A stretch of DNA of 46,454 bases from Porphyromonadaceae bacterium UBA7207 (GTDB taxonomy: Bacteria > Bacteroidota > Bacteroidia > Bacteroidales > Muribaculaceae), in NCBI GenBank assembly GCA_002490635.1, contig DKUJ01000027.1, forward strand, positions 1-46,454. Reading direction: 5' to 3'. Below the pieces are notes generated by a model that had not been told where the DNA came from, did no database searches, and saw nothing but the letters and a program-made list of their open reading frames with translations. Positions within the stretch are counted from its first letter, which is position 1. Every line of letters begins with the position of its first letter. Of this stretch, positions 8,068 to 17,245 are shown piece by piece. Both the position numbers and the translations under genes were made by a program.

Positions 8068-10128
8068 ATGGACAGCAAAGCAATGACGGCCGTGGCCGAC
8101 AACATCCGCATCCTCTCTGCCAGCATGGTGGAAAAAGCCAAATCGGGACACCCCGGAGGCGCTATGGGCGGCGCTGATTTCATCAACGTGCTCTATTCGC
8201 AATTCCTGGTTTACGACCCCGACGACACAGAGTGGATTCTCCGCGACCGTTTCTTCCTCGACCCCGGGCATATGTCGCCGATGCTGTACTCGGTGCTTGC
8301 GCTTTCGGGCTTCTACACAATCGACGAGCTAAAGGAGTTCCGCCAGTGGGGTTCGTCCACACCGGGGCATCCCGAACATAATCTGCGGCGCGGCATCGAG
8401 AACACTTCCGGCCCGCTTGGCCAGGGACATGCCATGGCCGTGGGCTGCGCCATCGCCGAGCGCTTCCTTGTGGCACGTTTCGGCAAGACGCTCGAGCACA
8501 AGACATACGCCTTCATCTCCGACGGCGGCATCCAGGAGGAGATATCGCAGGGCGCAGGCCGAATCGCAGGCTATCTCAAGCTGTCCAATCTCATAATGTT
8601 CTACGACAGCAACGGTGTGCAGCTCTCCACCAAGGTCGATGCCGTCGACCGCGAGGATGTGGCCGCCAAATACCGCGCATGGGGCTGGTATGTGATGGAA
8701 ATAGAGGGCAACGACCCGGCGGCGATATCTGCCGCACTCAAAGTCGCCGGCCAGATCACCGACAAGCCCACATTAATTATAGGCAATACCGCCATGGGCA
8801 AGGGTGCCGTGACAGCCGGTGGCAACAACTACGAGGGTCAGACTTCAACCCACGGTCAGCCTCTGAGCAAATCAGGCGCCGATGTCGACGCCACCATCCG
8901 CCATCTCGGAGGCGACCCCAAGGATCCCTGGAAGATTTTCGATGTCACAAAGGAAGTCTACGCCGAACGTGCCGCCGCCTTGCGCCGTCAGGTGGGTGAA
9001 CGCCGCGCCGCATTCAGGCAGTGGGAAATCGACAACCCCGAGCAGGCCGAACTGCTTAAACAGTATTTCTCGGGAGTGCCCGCTCCGGTAGACTACAATT
9101 CAATAGAGCATAAGCCGGGCTGCTCCACACGCCAGGCCTCGGCCGACGTGCTGGCGGTGCTGGCAAAAAAGGAAGGCAACATGATTGTGGCCTCCGCCGA
9201 CCTCGCCAACAGCGACCGTACCGACGGATTCCTCAACAACAGCCGTGCATTCAGCCCCGGAAACTTCCGCGGAGCTTTCCTGCATGCCGGTGTGAGCGAG
9301 CTCTCGATGGCATCGATTATCAACGGCATGGTACTACACGGAGGCATCATCGCAGCCTGCGGCACATTCTTCGTGTTCTCCGACTACATGAAGCCTGCCA
9401 TCCGCCTGGCGGCGCTGATGGAACTGCCCGTGAAATATATCTGGAGCCACGACGCCTTCCGTGTGGGCGAAGACGGTCCCACCCACCAGCCGGTCGAGCA
9501 GGAAGCGCAGATCCGGCTCATGGAGCTCACCCGCAATCTCAGCGGCAGGCCGTCGATGCTGGTACTCCGCCCGGCCGACGGCGCCGAGACGTCCGTTGCC
9601 TACAGCATGGCCATGGACAACATGCACACCCCCACCGCCCTGGTGCTGTCGCGACAGGATGTTCCCGATCTGCCAGCCGAACCCGGTACCACCCGCATCG
9701 AGGCCGCACAGGGCGCCCGGCGTGGCGGTTATACCGTGACGCACAGCGACAACCCCGACATCGTGATGGTTGCCAACGGCTCCGAAGTTTCACTGTTGTG
9801 CCAGTGCGCCGTGCTGCTGGAAGCCGAGGGAATACGGGCCGCAGTGGTGTCGATGCCCTCCATCGGTCTGTTCAACGAGCAGGACGAAGCATACCGCCAC
9901 AGCGTGCTGCCCGCGGGTGTGCCGCAGTTCGGACTCACTGCCGGCCTGCCCATTACCATCAATATGATAAAGGGATTCCACGGCGAAGTGTTCGGGCTTG
10001 ATCATTTCGGAGCCTCGGCACCTTATAAGGTACTCGACGAGAAATTCGGATTCACCACCGACAATGTCTGCGCCGTCGTACGCCGTGTCCTTGGCCGCAC
10101 AGCCGATATGGTGGATATGGAGCGTTAA
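8068..10128 (+). CDS. tkt: Transketolase
   Basis: A 686-residue thiamine-diphosphate enzyme. It transfers two-carbon ketol units between sugar phosphates in the non-oxidative pentose phosphate pathway. Visible: the N-terminal KSGHPGG motif (substrate and ThDP contacts), DPGHMSPMLYS, NTSGPLGQGHAMAVG, the ThDP-binding segment SDGGIQEEISQ ... FYDSNGVQLS, the central pyrimidine-binding domain with HDAFRVGEDGPTHQP, and the C-terminal domain. The usual GDG of the ThDP motif reads SDG. This belongs to the Bacteroidota subgroup as I remember it and is not a defect. It has its own promoter, divergent from rsh. Length is normal. Confidence 0.95.
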   Translation: MDSKAMTAVADNIRILSASMVEKAKSGHPGGAMGGADFINVLYSQFLVYDPDDTEWILRDRFFLDPGHMSPMLYSVLALSGFYTIDELKEFRQWGSSTPGHPEHNLRRGIENTSGPLGQGHAMAVGCAIAERFLVARFGKTLEHKTYAFISDGGIQEEISQGAGRIAGYLKLSNLIMFYDSNGVQLSTKVDAVDREDVAAKYRAWGWYVMEIEGNDPAAISAALKVAGQITDKPTLIIGNTAMGKGAVTAGGNNYEGQTSTHGQPLSKSGADVDATIRHLGGDPKDPWKIFDVTKEVYAERAAALRRQVGERRAAFRQWEIDNPEQAELLKQYFSGVPAPVDYNSIEHKPGCSTRQASADVLAVLAKKEGNMIVASADLANSDRTDGFLNNSRAFSPGNFRGAFLHAGVSELSMASIINGMVLHGGIIAACGTFFVFSDYMKPAIRLAALMELPVKYIWSHDAFRVGEDGPTHQPVEQEAQIRLMELTRNLSGRPSMLVLRPADGAETSVAYSMAMDNMHTPTALVLSRQDVPDLPAEPGTTRIEAAQGARRGGYTVTHSDNPDIVMVANGSEVSLLCQCAVLLEAEGIRAAVVSMPSIGLFNEQDEAYRHSVLPAGVPQFGLTAGLPITINMIKGFHGEVFGLDHFGASAPYKVLDEKFGFTTDNVCAVVRRVLGRTADMVDMER

Positions 10129-10174
10129 AGGAAGATTTTTTGCACAATTAAGTTATCAAATCAAAAAAATGTTG

Positions 10175-10182
10175 TAACTTAG
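10175..10182 (+). promoter_or_regulatory. Possible ompA-like gene promoter
   Basis: TAACTTAG followed by CGCCGC resembles the -7 element and discriminator of the other growth-gene promoters in the window. It lies 55 bases before the ATG at 10238. No TTTG is visible at the expected -33 distance, so this call is weak. Confidence 0.4.
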
Positions 10183-10237
10183 CGCCGCAAAATTGCATAA
10201 CCACACACAGACAACATATTACCTAACAGATATCTCT

Positions 10238-11446
10238 ATGAAGAAAGCTACTCTCTTGGCGTTTGCCTTCGCAATGTTCGCTGGCGCGCAGAGCATTGTT
10301 GCTCAGGAGCCTGCAGAAAATGTGCAGTACGTTTCCGACCCCAGCCAGGGCGTACTCCTCAACCGTATGCAGGACAACTGGTTCATCACTGCAGAAGGTG
10401 GTGCAAACATCTACTTCTCGCACAAATCCATCCACCGCGATCTCTCCGACCGCTTCTCTCCCGCTGCAAGCATCTATGCCGGCAAATGGTTCTCGCCCGT
10501 ATTTGGTGCACGCGCTGGTGTGACCTGGATGCAGCTCAAAGGCCTTGCCGACGGTCCCGATTTCATGGGCACTCTTAAATATGACTACCGTCCCGACGGC
10601 TTCTACAAACAGCGCACTCAGGAAATCGGTCCGGTCTTCGACCTTATGGTTAACCTCACCAACTGGTGGTGCGGCTACAAGCCCAACCGCGTGTACAACG
10701 CATCTGTATATGTAGGTGCAGGCGCACTGTGGACCATCAGCCACCAGGACGGCAGCTGGAAAAATGCCCACAACATTCTCCTCAACCTCCGTGCAGGTCT
10801 TATCAACACCTTCAATGTAAGCAAGCAGGTTGCTCTTAGCCTCGACATCCGCTGGACCGGCATCGACGGCCTCCAGAACGTTTCCGCAAGAAACTGGAAC
10901 GAGAAATACAGCGACCTCAGCGCTTTCATCGGCGTTACCTACAAATTCAAAAACCGCGAATGGAACGCTCCCGTTGTTCCCGTTTATCCCGAACCCGAGA
11001 ACTGCGAACCTATCCGCGCACGTCTGGCTGCTGCCAACGAACGCATCGACGAACTCGAACGCGCTCTCCGCGACTGCCTCAACCGTCCTGTTGAGACAAC
11101 CGTTGTCAACGAAGGCCCCCTGGCTACCGTTTACTACACCATCGGCGTTTCCCGTCTGAGCCGCGAAAACCAGCGCGTTGTCAAGGCTGTTGCCGCACAG
11201 ATGAACTCCGACAAGTATGCCAACACCAACTTCGTGCTCACCGGCTGGGCCGACAACTACACCGGCACCGAGGCCATCAACGCCCGTCTGCGTGCTAAAC
11301 GTGCCGAAGGCGTGAAAGACCTCCTCGTTCGCAGCGGTGTGGACGCTTCCCGTCTCTCTGTTGCTGAAAACAGCGGCAACCGCATGGGCGAAGGCGACCA
11401 GTTCGTAGCCCTCGACCGCGCAGTAACCATCGAAGAAGCCCGCTGA
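10238..11446 (+). CDS. OmpA-family outer membrane protein
   Basis: A 402-residue protein taking the ATG at 10238, which gives a clean signal peptide (MKKATLLAFAFAMFAGAQS..., cleavage near VA-Q22). An in-frame ATG 45 bases upstream would spoil the signal peptide. The N-terminal half (to about residue 250) alternates aromatic and polar residues like an 8-strand barrel. Residues about 265-290 form a short helical linker (ARLAAANERIDELERALRDC). The C-terminal third is an OmpA/MotB peptidoglycan-binding domain (YYTIG ... LTGWADNYTG ... NARLRAKRAEGVKDLL). The likely role is an abundant porin-like protein tying the outer membrane to the cell wall. It is monocistronic, with a strong terminator right after it. 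Confidence 0.88.
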   Translation: MKKATLLAFAFAMFAGAQSIVAQEPAENVQYVSDPSQGVLLNRMQDNWFITAEGGANIYFSHKSIHRDLSDRFSPAASIYAGKWFSPVFGARAGVTWMQLKGLADGPDFMGTLKYDYRPDGFYKQRTQEIGPVFDLMVNLTNWWCGYKPNRVYNASVYVGAGALWTISHQDGSWKNAHNILLNLRAGLINTFNVSKQVALSLDIRWTGIDGLQNVSARNWNEKYSDLSAFIGVTYKFKNREWNAPVVPVYPEPENCEPIRARLAAANERIDELERALRDCLNRPVETTVVNEGPLATVYYTIGVSRLSRENQRVVKAVAAQMNSDKYANTNFVLTGWADNYTGTEAINARLRAKRAEGVKDLLVRSGVDASRLSVAENSGNRMGEGDQFVALDRAVTIEEAR

Positions 11447-11469
11447 TAACCGGCAAAAACCATAATCAG

Positions 11470-11505
11470 GCCGGAGATTCCGCAATGGAGTCTCCGGCTT
11501 TTTTT
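11470..11505 (+). terminator. Intrinsic terminator after the OmpA-family gene
   Basis: A 12-bp stem (11470-11481 with 11487-11498, one G-T wobble) with loop GCAAT, followed by TTTTTTT. It ends 5 bases before the ATG of the histidine kinase gene, so the kinase must either be read through this terminator or have a promoter inside the preceding gene. Confidence 0.9.
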
Positions 11506-11510
11506 CTCCC

Positions 11511-12770
11511 ATGACAAAGTATATCTGGACAGCACTCACCGCTGTTGCGATAGTGGTTGCCGCCGTGGTGGCAATCATCGGGATTTCGCCTGTATGGACC
11601 ATTGCCGCCGCCGCCGTGGCGTTGCTGTCGCTGGCCATGCTTGTCCGCAGCCTGATGCTGCCGCTGAGAACCATCAGGAACGGTATGGACCTGCTTAGAG
11701 GCCAGGATTTCGCGTCCACCCTGCGGAAAGTAGGGCAGAGCGATGCCGACGAAATGGTGGAGCTGTACAATGCCTTGATTGGCAACATGAAGGCCGAGCG
11801 GCTTAAAAACATCGAGCAGGCCGATTTCCTTGGAAAACTCATCGATGCCTCGCCGATGGGAATCGCCATATGCGATTTCGATGGCCGAATCATCGAGGCC
11901 AACAGCTCGTTCAGGCGCATGGAGACAGCCACCGTGGCAGCCGCTCTGGACAGTCTTGCCCCCGGGCAGAACGTTACCGTGCGGCAAGGCGACCCGCAGG
12001 TGCTGCGATGCATATGCGGCTATTTCATGGACCGCGGCTTCCGCCGCACATTCTATATGGTGGAGCGACTCACCGACGAAGTGATAAAGGCCGAAACGGC
12101 CGTTTTCAACAAGATTGTGCGCACAATGAGCCATGAGGTGAACAATACCATGGGAGGCGTCGTTTCCGTGTTGGAGACGCTTGCCGACATCCATGCCGCC
12201 GAGCCGGATGTCCGGCAGACTCTCGATAGCTGTGTGGAGAGTTGCAAGGCACTGGGAGAATTCATGAGCGGATATTCATCGGTGGTGAAGCTGCCGGATG
12301 CCTCTCTGAAACCCGTGATGCCTGCCGATATGGTGGCCGGGGAGCTTCCGTTCCTGCAGAAGCTTTGTCCGGCGAATATCAACATAGTGGTCGAATGTCG
12401 TGGCGCTACCGAAACCGTGCTGGCCGACAGCGCTCTTATGCATAGAGTGTTCACCAATGCGGTAAAGAATGCCGTTGAGAGCATCGGTACACGCCCTGGG
12501 CGTATTGTACTAAGCGTGGAAGGCCGGAGAGTGGAGATTGCCGACAATGGGCCGGGAATCAGTTCTGCCGATGCGGGAGCGCTCTTCACGCCTTTTTTCT
12601 CCACCAAGCATCCCGACCGTGGCCTTGGCCTTATGCTCATTGCCGACATAATGCGCAAGCACAAAGCCGAATTCGGCCTTGCTACCGGCGAGGATGGAAT
12701 AACCCGTCTGTCGCTCGTTTTTCCTCCGGCATCGGCCGTGGTAAACACAGACTGTCAGGAGGGCAATTGA
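11511..12770 (+). CDS. Sensor histidine kinase (two TM, HAMP, PAS)
   Basis: A 419-residue membrane sensor kinase. Two adjacent hydrophobic helices (about residues 5-23 and 28-48) have almost no periplasmic loop between them, so sensing is probably membrane-internal or cytoplasmic. Next come a HAMP-like helix pair (about 50-95), a PAS-like domain (about 105-185, LIDASPMGIAICDFDG), the phosphoacceptor motif MSHEVNN with His208, and a HATPase domain with N box NAVKNAVES, G1 DNGPGIS, F box FTPFFSTK and G2 GLGLML. All ATP-binding motifs are intact. No response regulator gene is nearby, so it is an orphan here; in related genomes such kinases often work with NtrC-type regulators, but that is inference. 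engB follows 26 bases later. Confidence 0.88.
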   Translation: MTKYIWTALTAVAIVVAAVVAIIGISPVWTIAAAAVALLSLAMLVRSLMLPLRTIRNGMDLLRGQDFASTLRKVGQSDADEMVELYNALIGNMKAERLKNIEQADFLGKLIDASPMGIAICDFDGRIIEANSSFRRMETATVAAALDSLAPGQNVTVRQGDPQVLRCICGYFMDRGFRRTFYMVERLTDEVIKAETAVFNKIVRTMSHEVNNTMGGVVSVLETLADIHAAEPDVRQTLDSCVESCKALGEFMSGYSSVVKLPDASLKPVMPADMVAGELPFLQKLCPANINIVVECRGATETVLADSALMHRVFTNAVKNAVESIGTRPGRIVLSVEGRRVEIADNGPGISSADAGALFTPFFSTKHPDRGLGLMLIADIMRKHKAEFGLATGEDGITRLSLVFPPASAVVNTDCQEGN

Positions 12771-12796
12771 TTATAACCGATAAACAATAGAATACA

Positions 12797-13405
12797 ATGA
12801 TAGTCAACAACGCCAGATTTGTGGTCAGCAACAGCGACTTCAGCCGCTGCCCAGCCGACATGAGACACGAATATGCATTCATAGGCCGCTCCAATGTGGG
12901 TAAAAGTTCGCTCATCAACATGCTCACAGGCCAGAAAAACCTTGCGCTGACATCGGCTACGCCGGGCAAGACAATGTTGATCAACCACTTTCTTGTCAAC
13001 GACAGCTGGTATATCGTCGACCTTCCAGGCTATGGCTATGCCAGGCGCAGCAAGGACGACAGGCTCAGGCTCGAAGGGATAATCAAGAGCTACATCCTTG
13101 GGCGTGCGCAGATGACAAACCTTTTCGTGCTCATCGACAGCCGCCACGCGCCGCAGAAAATCGACATGGAATTCATGGAGTGGCTGGGAGAAAACGGCGT
13201 GCCGTTCAGCATCGTGTTCACCAAGATGGACAAGCAGAGCGCGGCTGCCGGCGAACGGCAGACGGCGGAATATCTCAAGCAGATGCTCGACACATGGGAG
13301 GAACTGCCTCCGGTGTTCCGCACTTCGAGTGCCGACGGCCGCGGCCGTGATGCCGTCCTGGACTATATAGAGCAGATGAACCGCCTGCCTCTCATGCAGG
13401 ATTAG
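12797..13405 (+). CDS. engB: Ribosome biogenesis GTPase YihA/YsxC (EngB)
   Basis: A 202-residue TRAFAC-class GTPase that assists late assembly of the 50S subunit. GTP-binding motifs are all present: G1 GRSNVGKSS, a G2 threonine region (SATPGKT), G3 DLPGYG, G4 TKMD and G5 TSSADG. The length is typical. It follows the histidine kinase with a 26-base gap on the same strand and is convergent with cca, whose stop lies 25 bases away. No T-rich terminator is visible between the convergent genes. Confidence 0.95.
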   Translation: MIVNNARFVVSNSDFSRCPADMRHEYAFIGRSNVGKSSLINMLTGQKNLALTSATPGKTMLINHFLVNDSWYIVDLPGYGYARRSKDDRLRLEGIIKSYILGRAQMTNLFVLIDSRHAPQKIDMEFMEWLGENGVPFSIVFTKMDKQSAAAGERQTAEYLKQMLDTWEELPPVFRTSSADGRGRDAVLDYIEQMNRLPLMQD

Positions 13406-13430
13406 GCGGCAGACCCTGCAGGCTGTTATC

Positions 13431-14930
13431 TCATTCGGAATCTTCTTCGCCGCTCCCGGCCTCGGGGGCGGCTTCTCTGTTTTCTCCGAAGGGGTCGTAT
13501 AGTGGCGACAGGCCCTGTGTGGCGGCAAGGTCGATGAGGTAGCGGAGGGCACACACGCGGTTGTCGTCGATTTCGCACTCTTTTATGGCCTCTTTAAGGC
13601 TCTTGGCGAAGAAACCCACCTGGATGCCCTGCGGCAGTCCGAACAGCTTCATTATCTCTGTGCCGTCGACAGGGTTCTTGCGGTTGCGCTCCAGGTCCTT
13701 GGCGTGTGTGGTGCGGAACTTTTCCTCCACCAGGTCGAAGTTGGACAGGTAGCGGGCCTTGCGGGCTTCGTCGCGGCTGGTTATGTCGGCGCGGGCGAGA
13801 ATCATCAGGTCGGCCAGGTCGTCCTCGGCATAGTGTATCAGCCTGCGCACGGCACTGTCGGTCACTTCATCCTCCACAAGCGCTATAGGCCGCATGTGCA
13901 GGTCCACGAGCTTCTGTACATATTTCATTTCCTGCCCTAACGGCAGCCTGAGCCGTCTGAAGATTGTCTTCACCATCTTCGCGCCCACGAAATTGTGCTG
14001 GTGGAATGTCCATCCGCGCTGGCTGTCGAAGTGTTTGGTCACCGGTTTGCCTATGTCGTGCAGCAGCGCGGCCCATCGCAGCCAGATATTGTCGGAAGCC
14101 TCGGCCACCGAGTCGAGCACAATCATGGTGTGGCGGAAATTGTCTTTGTGGCCGCGGCCTTTCACCACGGCGATGCCTTTCATGGCAGCCAGTTCCGGCA
14201 AGATGTGCTGCAGCAGGCCGGTCTGGAGCAGAAGTTTCCAGCCAATCGACGGTTGTGCCGAGGCCATTATTTTCTGCAGCTCGTCCTTTATCCGTTCGGC
14301 GGTTATTATCTCGATGCGTCCGGCGTTGCGGGTGATGGCCTCCAGTGTCTCGGGACAGATTGTGAATTGCAGCTGTGTGGCGAAACGGATGGCGCGCATC
14401 ATCCGCAGGGGGTCGTCGCTGAAGGTGATGTCGGGGTCGAGCGGAGTGCGGATTATTCCCTGGCGCAGGTCGGACATGCCGTCGTAGCGGTCGATGAGCG
14501 TGCCGAAACGCGAGGCATTCACGCACACGGCCATGGCGTTGATGGTGAAGTCGCGGCGGGCGAGATCGTCGTCGAGGGTGCCGTCCTCTACAATGGGGTT
14601 ACGGCTTTCGCGGTGATAGCTCTCGCGGCGCGCTCCCACGAATTCCAGTTCCAGCGGGCCGCGGTGCAGCTGGGCGGTGCCGTAGTTGCGGTACACCGCC
14701 AGGCTGGCGCCCGGCAGAGCTGCGGCTACAGCCTGGGCAAGCTCTATGCCGCTGCCCACGGTAACGAAGTCGATATCCTTGGAATGGCGCTGCAGGAAGA
14801 TGTCGCGCACGTAGCCGCCCACCACATAGCATTCGCGGCTTATGGAGTCGGCGGCGGCGCCTACCATGTCGAATATGTGGCGCGGGTGCAGTAGCGCCGA
14901 GGCGTTTGTCGTGGAACCGGTGTCAGTCAA
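13431..14930 (-). CDS. cca: CCA tRNA nucleotidyltransferase with HD domain
   Basis: A 499-residue class II polymerase-beta-type nucleotidyltransferase that adds or repairs the 3' CCA of tRNAs. The head domain has GGYVRD and the KDIDF metal-binding Asp pair, followed by RRDFTINAMA and DPLRMMRAIRFA. A central HD domain carries WAALLHDIGKP (about residues 265-300). The C-terminal tail is acidic. The only start that keeps the usual N-terminal helix before CYVVGGYVRD is TTG at 14930, which overlaps the stop of the upstream M24 gene by 8 bases; the next ATG, at residue 22, would trim this helix. The overlap suggests translational coupling. It is last in the zapB-to-cca operon. Confidence 0.92.
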   Translation of the reverse strand: MTDTGSTTNASALLHPRHIFDMVGAAADSISRECYVVGGYVRDIFLQRHSKDIDFVTVGSGIELAQAVAAALPGASLAVYRNYGTAQLHRGPLELEFVGARRESYHRESRNPIVEDGTLDDDLARRDFTINAMAVCVNASRFGTLIDRYDGMSDLRQGIIRTPLDPDITFSDDPLRMMRAIRFATQLQFTICPETLEAITRNAGRIEIITAERIKDELQKIMASAQPSIGWKLLLQTGLLQHILPELAAMKGIAVVKGRGHKDNFRHTMIVLDSVAEASDNIWLRWAALLHDIGKPVTKHFDSQRGWTFHQHNFVGAKMVKTIFRRLRLPLGQEMKYVQKLVDLHMRPIALVEDEVTDSAVRRLIHYAEDDLADLMILARADITSRDEARKARYLSNFDLVEEKFRTTHAKDLERNRKNPVDGTEIMKLFGLPQGIQVGFFAKSLKEAIKECEIDDNRVCALRYLIDLAATQGLSPLYDPFGENREAAPEAGSGEEDSE

Positions 14931-16131
14931 GGGCTACAATGTTTTGTGGTGCTTTTGTTATAAGTTCGCCGGGTGCGGAGCTGCCCACAAGGTATGTGTT
15001 CTCCACGCCTACGGCTCCGATGCCGGGCAGAACGAATTTGGGCTCGAGGGCTATGGCGTTTCCGGCAGCAAGGATATCGCGCGAGCGCGGGGCTATTACC
15101 GGCAGCTCGTTGATTTCTATGCCCACGCCGTGCCCTACGAAGCCCGCGTGGCTGCGGTGCCCCATGAAGTATTCCTCCATTCCGGCCTCGCGTGCCATTT
15201 CAAGGGCGCGGTTGTAGAGGTCGGCGGCGGCGGTTCCGGGAGCCATCATGCCGGCCAGTCCGGCGCATATGTCGGCCGAGAGGCGGTTCGCTTTTTCCAC
15301 TTCCGGCGACACGGTTCCTGCGGCGAAGCAGCGGGTCATGTCGGTCATATAGCCGGTGTAGTTTCCGTTCACGTCCACCATAACCGGCAGTCCGGGACGG
15401 ATTACAGTGCCGTCGGCGCCGACCGGCAACGACGAATCCAGTCCGGCGCCGCCCATGGCGAAGTCGTAGGGCGACGGGGCATCGGCGTTATCGCCGGTGA
15501 GCACATTGCCCATGAAGATTTCCATCTCGAGCCCTGCGCAGCGGAAAATGCCCAGGCATCCTTCCAGGCGCGAGGCCCGTTCGATTTCAATCTGCAGTTC
15601 GATGTCGGTCATCCCCGTTTTGTAGAGGCCTGGAATGCGTGAGTACACTTCGGCGTGTTTTACTCCCGAGCGCCGGAGCATGTCTTTCTCGCGTTCGGTT
15701 TTCACGGCGCGGCATGCCCGAAGCAGCGGCGAGATATTTCCTTCTGGCGCTTCCATGCCCAGGGCTTGGGCCAGGCGCATGGCGTCGTGGTACGGCATGG
15801 TGTCGAGTTCCAGGGCCACAGGCTCGCCGACGGCCATACCGGCTTTGGCAAGAGTCTCGTTGATTTGCGACGGCTTGGCGATGAGGTGTACGCCGGGGCC
15901 GTGGAGTATGGTGGGACGGCGCACCAGATAGAGTGGAGCGTCGTTGTCGACGGTTATATAGAGGTATCCGCGATATATGCGTCCTGTGAGGTAATAGATG
16001 CTCACTGGCGACGACACCAGCGCGGCGCGCAGGTCGGCCTGTTCCATGGCCTGTCGCAGGGGGCGCAGACGCTTTATCTGCTCGGCCACGCCCAGAAGGT
16101 TGGGATTGTGGAAGTCGTAAGGCTCTTTCAT
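14923..16131 (-). CDS. M24-family metallopeptidase (Xaa-Pro aminopeptidase-like)
   Basis: A 402-residue protein with an N-terminal creatinase-like domain (about 1-150) and a pita-bread M24 catalytic domain. The five metal ligands are visible: the two Asp of MVDVNGNYTGYMTDMTR, the His of GHGVGIEINELP, and the Glu of ALEPKF and GVENTY. Likely function is cleavage of Xaa-Pro dipeptides or the N-terminal residue before proline, in the cytoplasm. I take the ATG at 16131 because it forms an ATGA overlap with the upstream HAD gene stop and begins with MKEPYDFHNP; a 26-residue upstream extension is very basic and unlikely. It overlaps cca by 8 bases. Confidence 0.85.
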   Translation of the reverse strand: MKEPYDFHNPNLLGVAEQIKRLRPLRQAMEQADLRAALVSSPVSIYYLTGRIYRGYLYITVDNDAPLYLVRRPTILHGPGVHLIAKPSQINETLAKAGMAVGEPVALELDTMPYHDAMRLAQALGMEAPEGNISPLLRACRAVKTEREKDMLRRSGVKHAEVYSRIPGLYKTGMTDIELQIEIERASRLEGCLGIFRCAGLEMEIFMGNVLTGDNADAPSPYDFAMGGAGLDSSLPVGADGTVIRPGLPVMVDVNGNYTGYMTDMTRCFAAGTVSPEVEKANRLSADICAGLAGMMAPGTAAADLYNRALEMAREAGMEEYFMGHRSHAGFVGHGVGIEINELPVIAPRSRDILAAGNAIALEPKFVLPGIGAVGVENTYLVGSSAPGELITKAPQNIVALD

Positions 16132-16754
16132 ATGCTCGGAAGTTCGTTTATTGAACAGATTGTGTAGTCGGCGCCGGCGACGTTTTTGCCGAAACCATAT
16201 GCTGCCCACACAAAAGGTATGCCCGCGGCGTGGGTGGCTGTGCAGTCGCCTGCGGTGTCGCCCACGTACACAGGGTTGCTGAGATTATAACGGCTGATGA
16301 GTGCCTTGATGTTCGCGGTCTTGTCCTTGCCAGTGGCTCCCATTGAAAGAAGCTCGCTGAAGTACCCCTCGAGGCGGTTGTAGGCCACGAAATTCGGCAG
16401 TCCCGTGGCGGTGCAGTTGCTCACCATCATGAGGAGGGCGCCGCTGTCCCGCAGCTCGTCGAGTGTTTCGCGGACTCCCGGATAGAGCCTGCCTCCGAGT
16501 TCCGGCATCATGTCGGAATCGTTGGCCAGCAGCAATTCCTCGAATTTACGGCGGTCGGCGCAGTCGCCCACCAGAGAGTCGTATATCGCATCGAGGGGCA
16601 TGCCCATAAGTTCCACCAGCTTCTGCCGTGTAACCGGTGGCACCTGGACTCCGAGTTGCACTATTGTGGTGTTCCAGATTGCGGCGTAGCTGTCGACGGC
16701 GTCCCATAGGGTGCCGTCCATGTCGAAGATATATGCGTCGAATCGTTTGTTCAT
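16128..16754 (-). CDS. HAD-family hydrolase (phosphoglycolate phosphatase-like)
   Basis: A 208-residue haloacid dehalogenase-superfamily phosphatase. Motif I is FDMDGTLWD (nucleophile Asp10 and Asp12), motif II VSNC, motif III a lysine within GATGKDK, and motif IV GDTAGDC. A helical cap domain sits between motifs I and II, as in the phosphoglycolate and beta-phosphoglucomutase group. The substrate cannot be read from the sequence. Both ends overlap their neighbours by ATGA, with gldH upstream and the M24 peptidase downstream, so it is translated as part of this operon. Confidence 0.85.
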   Translation of the reverse strand: MNKRFDAYIFDMDGTLWDAVDSYAAIWNTTIVQLGVQVPPVTRQKLVELMGMPLDAIYDSLVGDCADRRKFEELLLANDSDMMPELGGRLYPGVRETLDELRDSGALLMMVSNCTATGLPNFVAYNRLEGYFSELLSMGATGKDKTANIKALISRYNLSNPVYVGDTAGDCTATHAAGIPFVWAAYGFGKNVAGADYTICSINELPSI

Positions 16755-17245
16755 CGTTGTTCGGCTTGGAATATCAGTCCTGCACGCTCTATGGCCGGCA
16801 GGGTGTCGGTGCGCATTATGTGTCTCAGACTTACACGCTGCCCGCGGCGCATGGCGAAGCGCGTGTGCAGGGTGTCGGAGAGCTGCAGGGAACTTCCCAT
16901 GCCTGAGCCGCGCCAGCGCCCGTAGCGGTCGGCGAGGACTATGTCGAAGGTGTCGCGTGCCATTGTGGCGGAGCTGTCGGTGCCGTCAGGGTAGGAGAGC
17001 TCGAGCCAGATGTTGCGCCAAGGGTAAGCTGTGCTGTGGCGCAGGTTCAGAATCAGTGCACCATGGCGGATGCTGTCGGCGGTGCTGTCGGCAGCGAGGG
17101 TGAGGGTGTCGAAATAGCGCCAGCCGCGGTCGCCGAAAGTGCTGAAGGCACTGCATGAGCCATCGGCTTCGTCGGGGGCGAAGTGTGAGCATGCCGCAAG
17201 CATGGCGAGCATGATTGCGGCGATGACTGCGGGCAGGTGTTTCAT
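16751..17245 (-). CDS. gldH: GldH-type gliding motility lipoprotein
   Basis: A 164-residue lipoprotein with signal peptide and lipobox LAAC (Cys19). The mature part is a beta-rich domain with the GldH-like segment LRHSTAYPWRNIWLELSYPDG and later DRYGRWRGSGMG. GldH is needed for gliding and secretion in Flavobacterium, but it is retained in many non-gliding Bacteroidales, where its job is unclear. Position next to a PSP1-domain (ricT) gene is, to my knowledge, a common arrangement in the phylum and supports the call. It overlaps ricT and the HAD gene by ATGA. Confidence 0.82.
   Translation of the reverse strand: MKHLPAVIAAIMLAMLAACSHFAPDEADGSCSAFSTFGDRGWRYFDTLTLAADSTADSIRHGALILNLRHSTAYPWRNIWLELSYPDGTDSSATMARDTFDIVLADRYGRWRGSGMGSSLQLSDTLHTRFAMRRGQRVSLRHIMRTDTLPAIERAGLIFQAEQR

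Noticed and set aside
8521..8620. Transketolase ThDP motif SDG in place of GDG taken as a damaged active site
   Set aside because: The rest of the motif and all other conserved blocks are intact, and this form fits the Bacteroidota subgroup as I recall it.
13381..13430. Bidirectional terminator between engB and cca
   Set aside because: CCGCCT/AGGCGG and CCTGC/GCAGG pairs overlap each other and no T-run follows on either strand.
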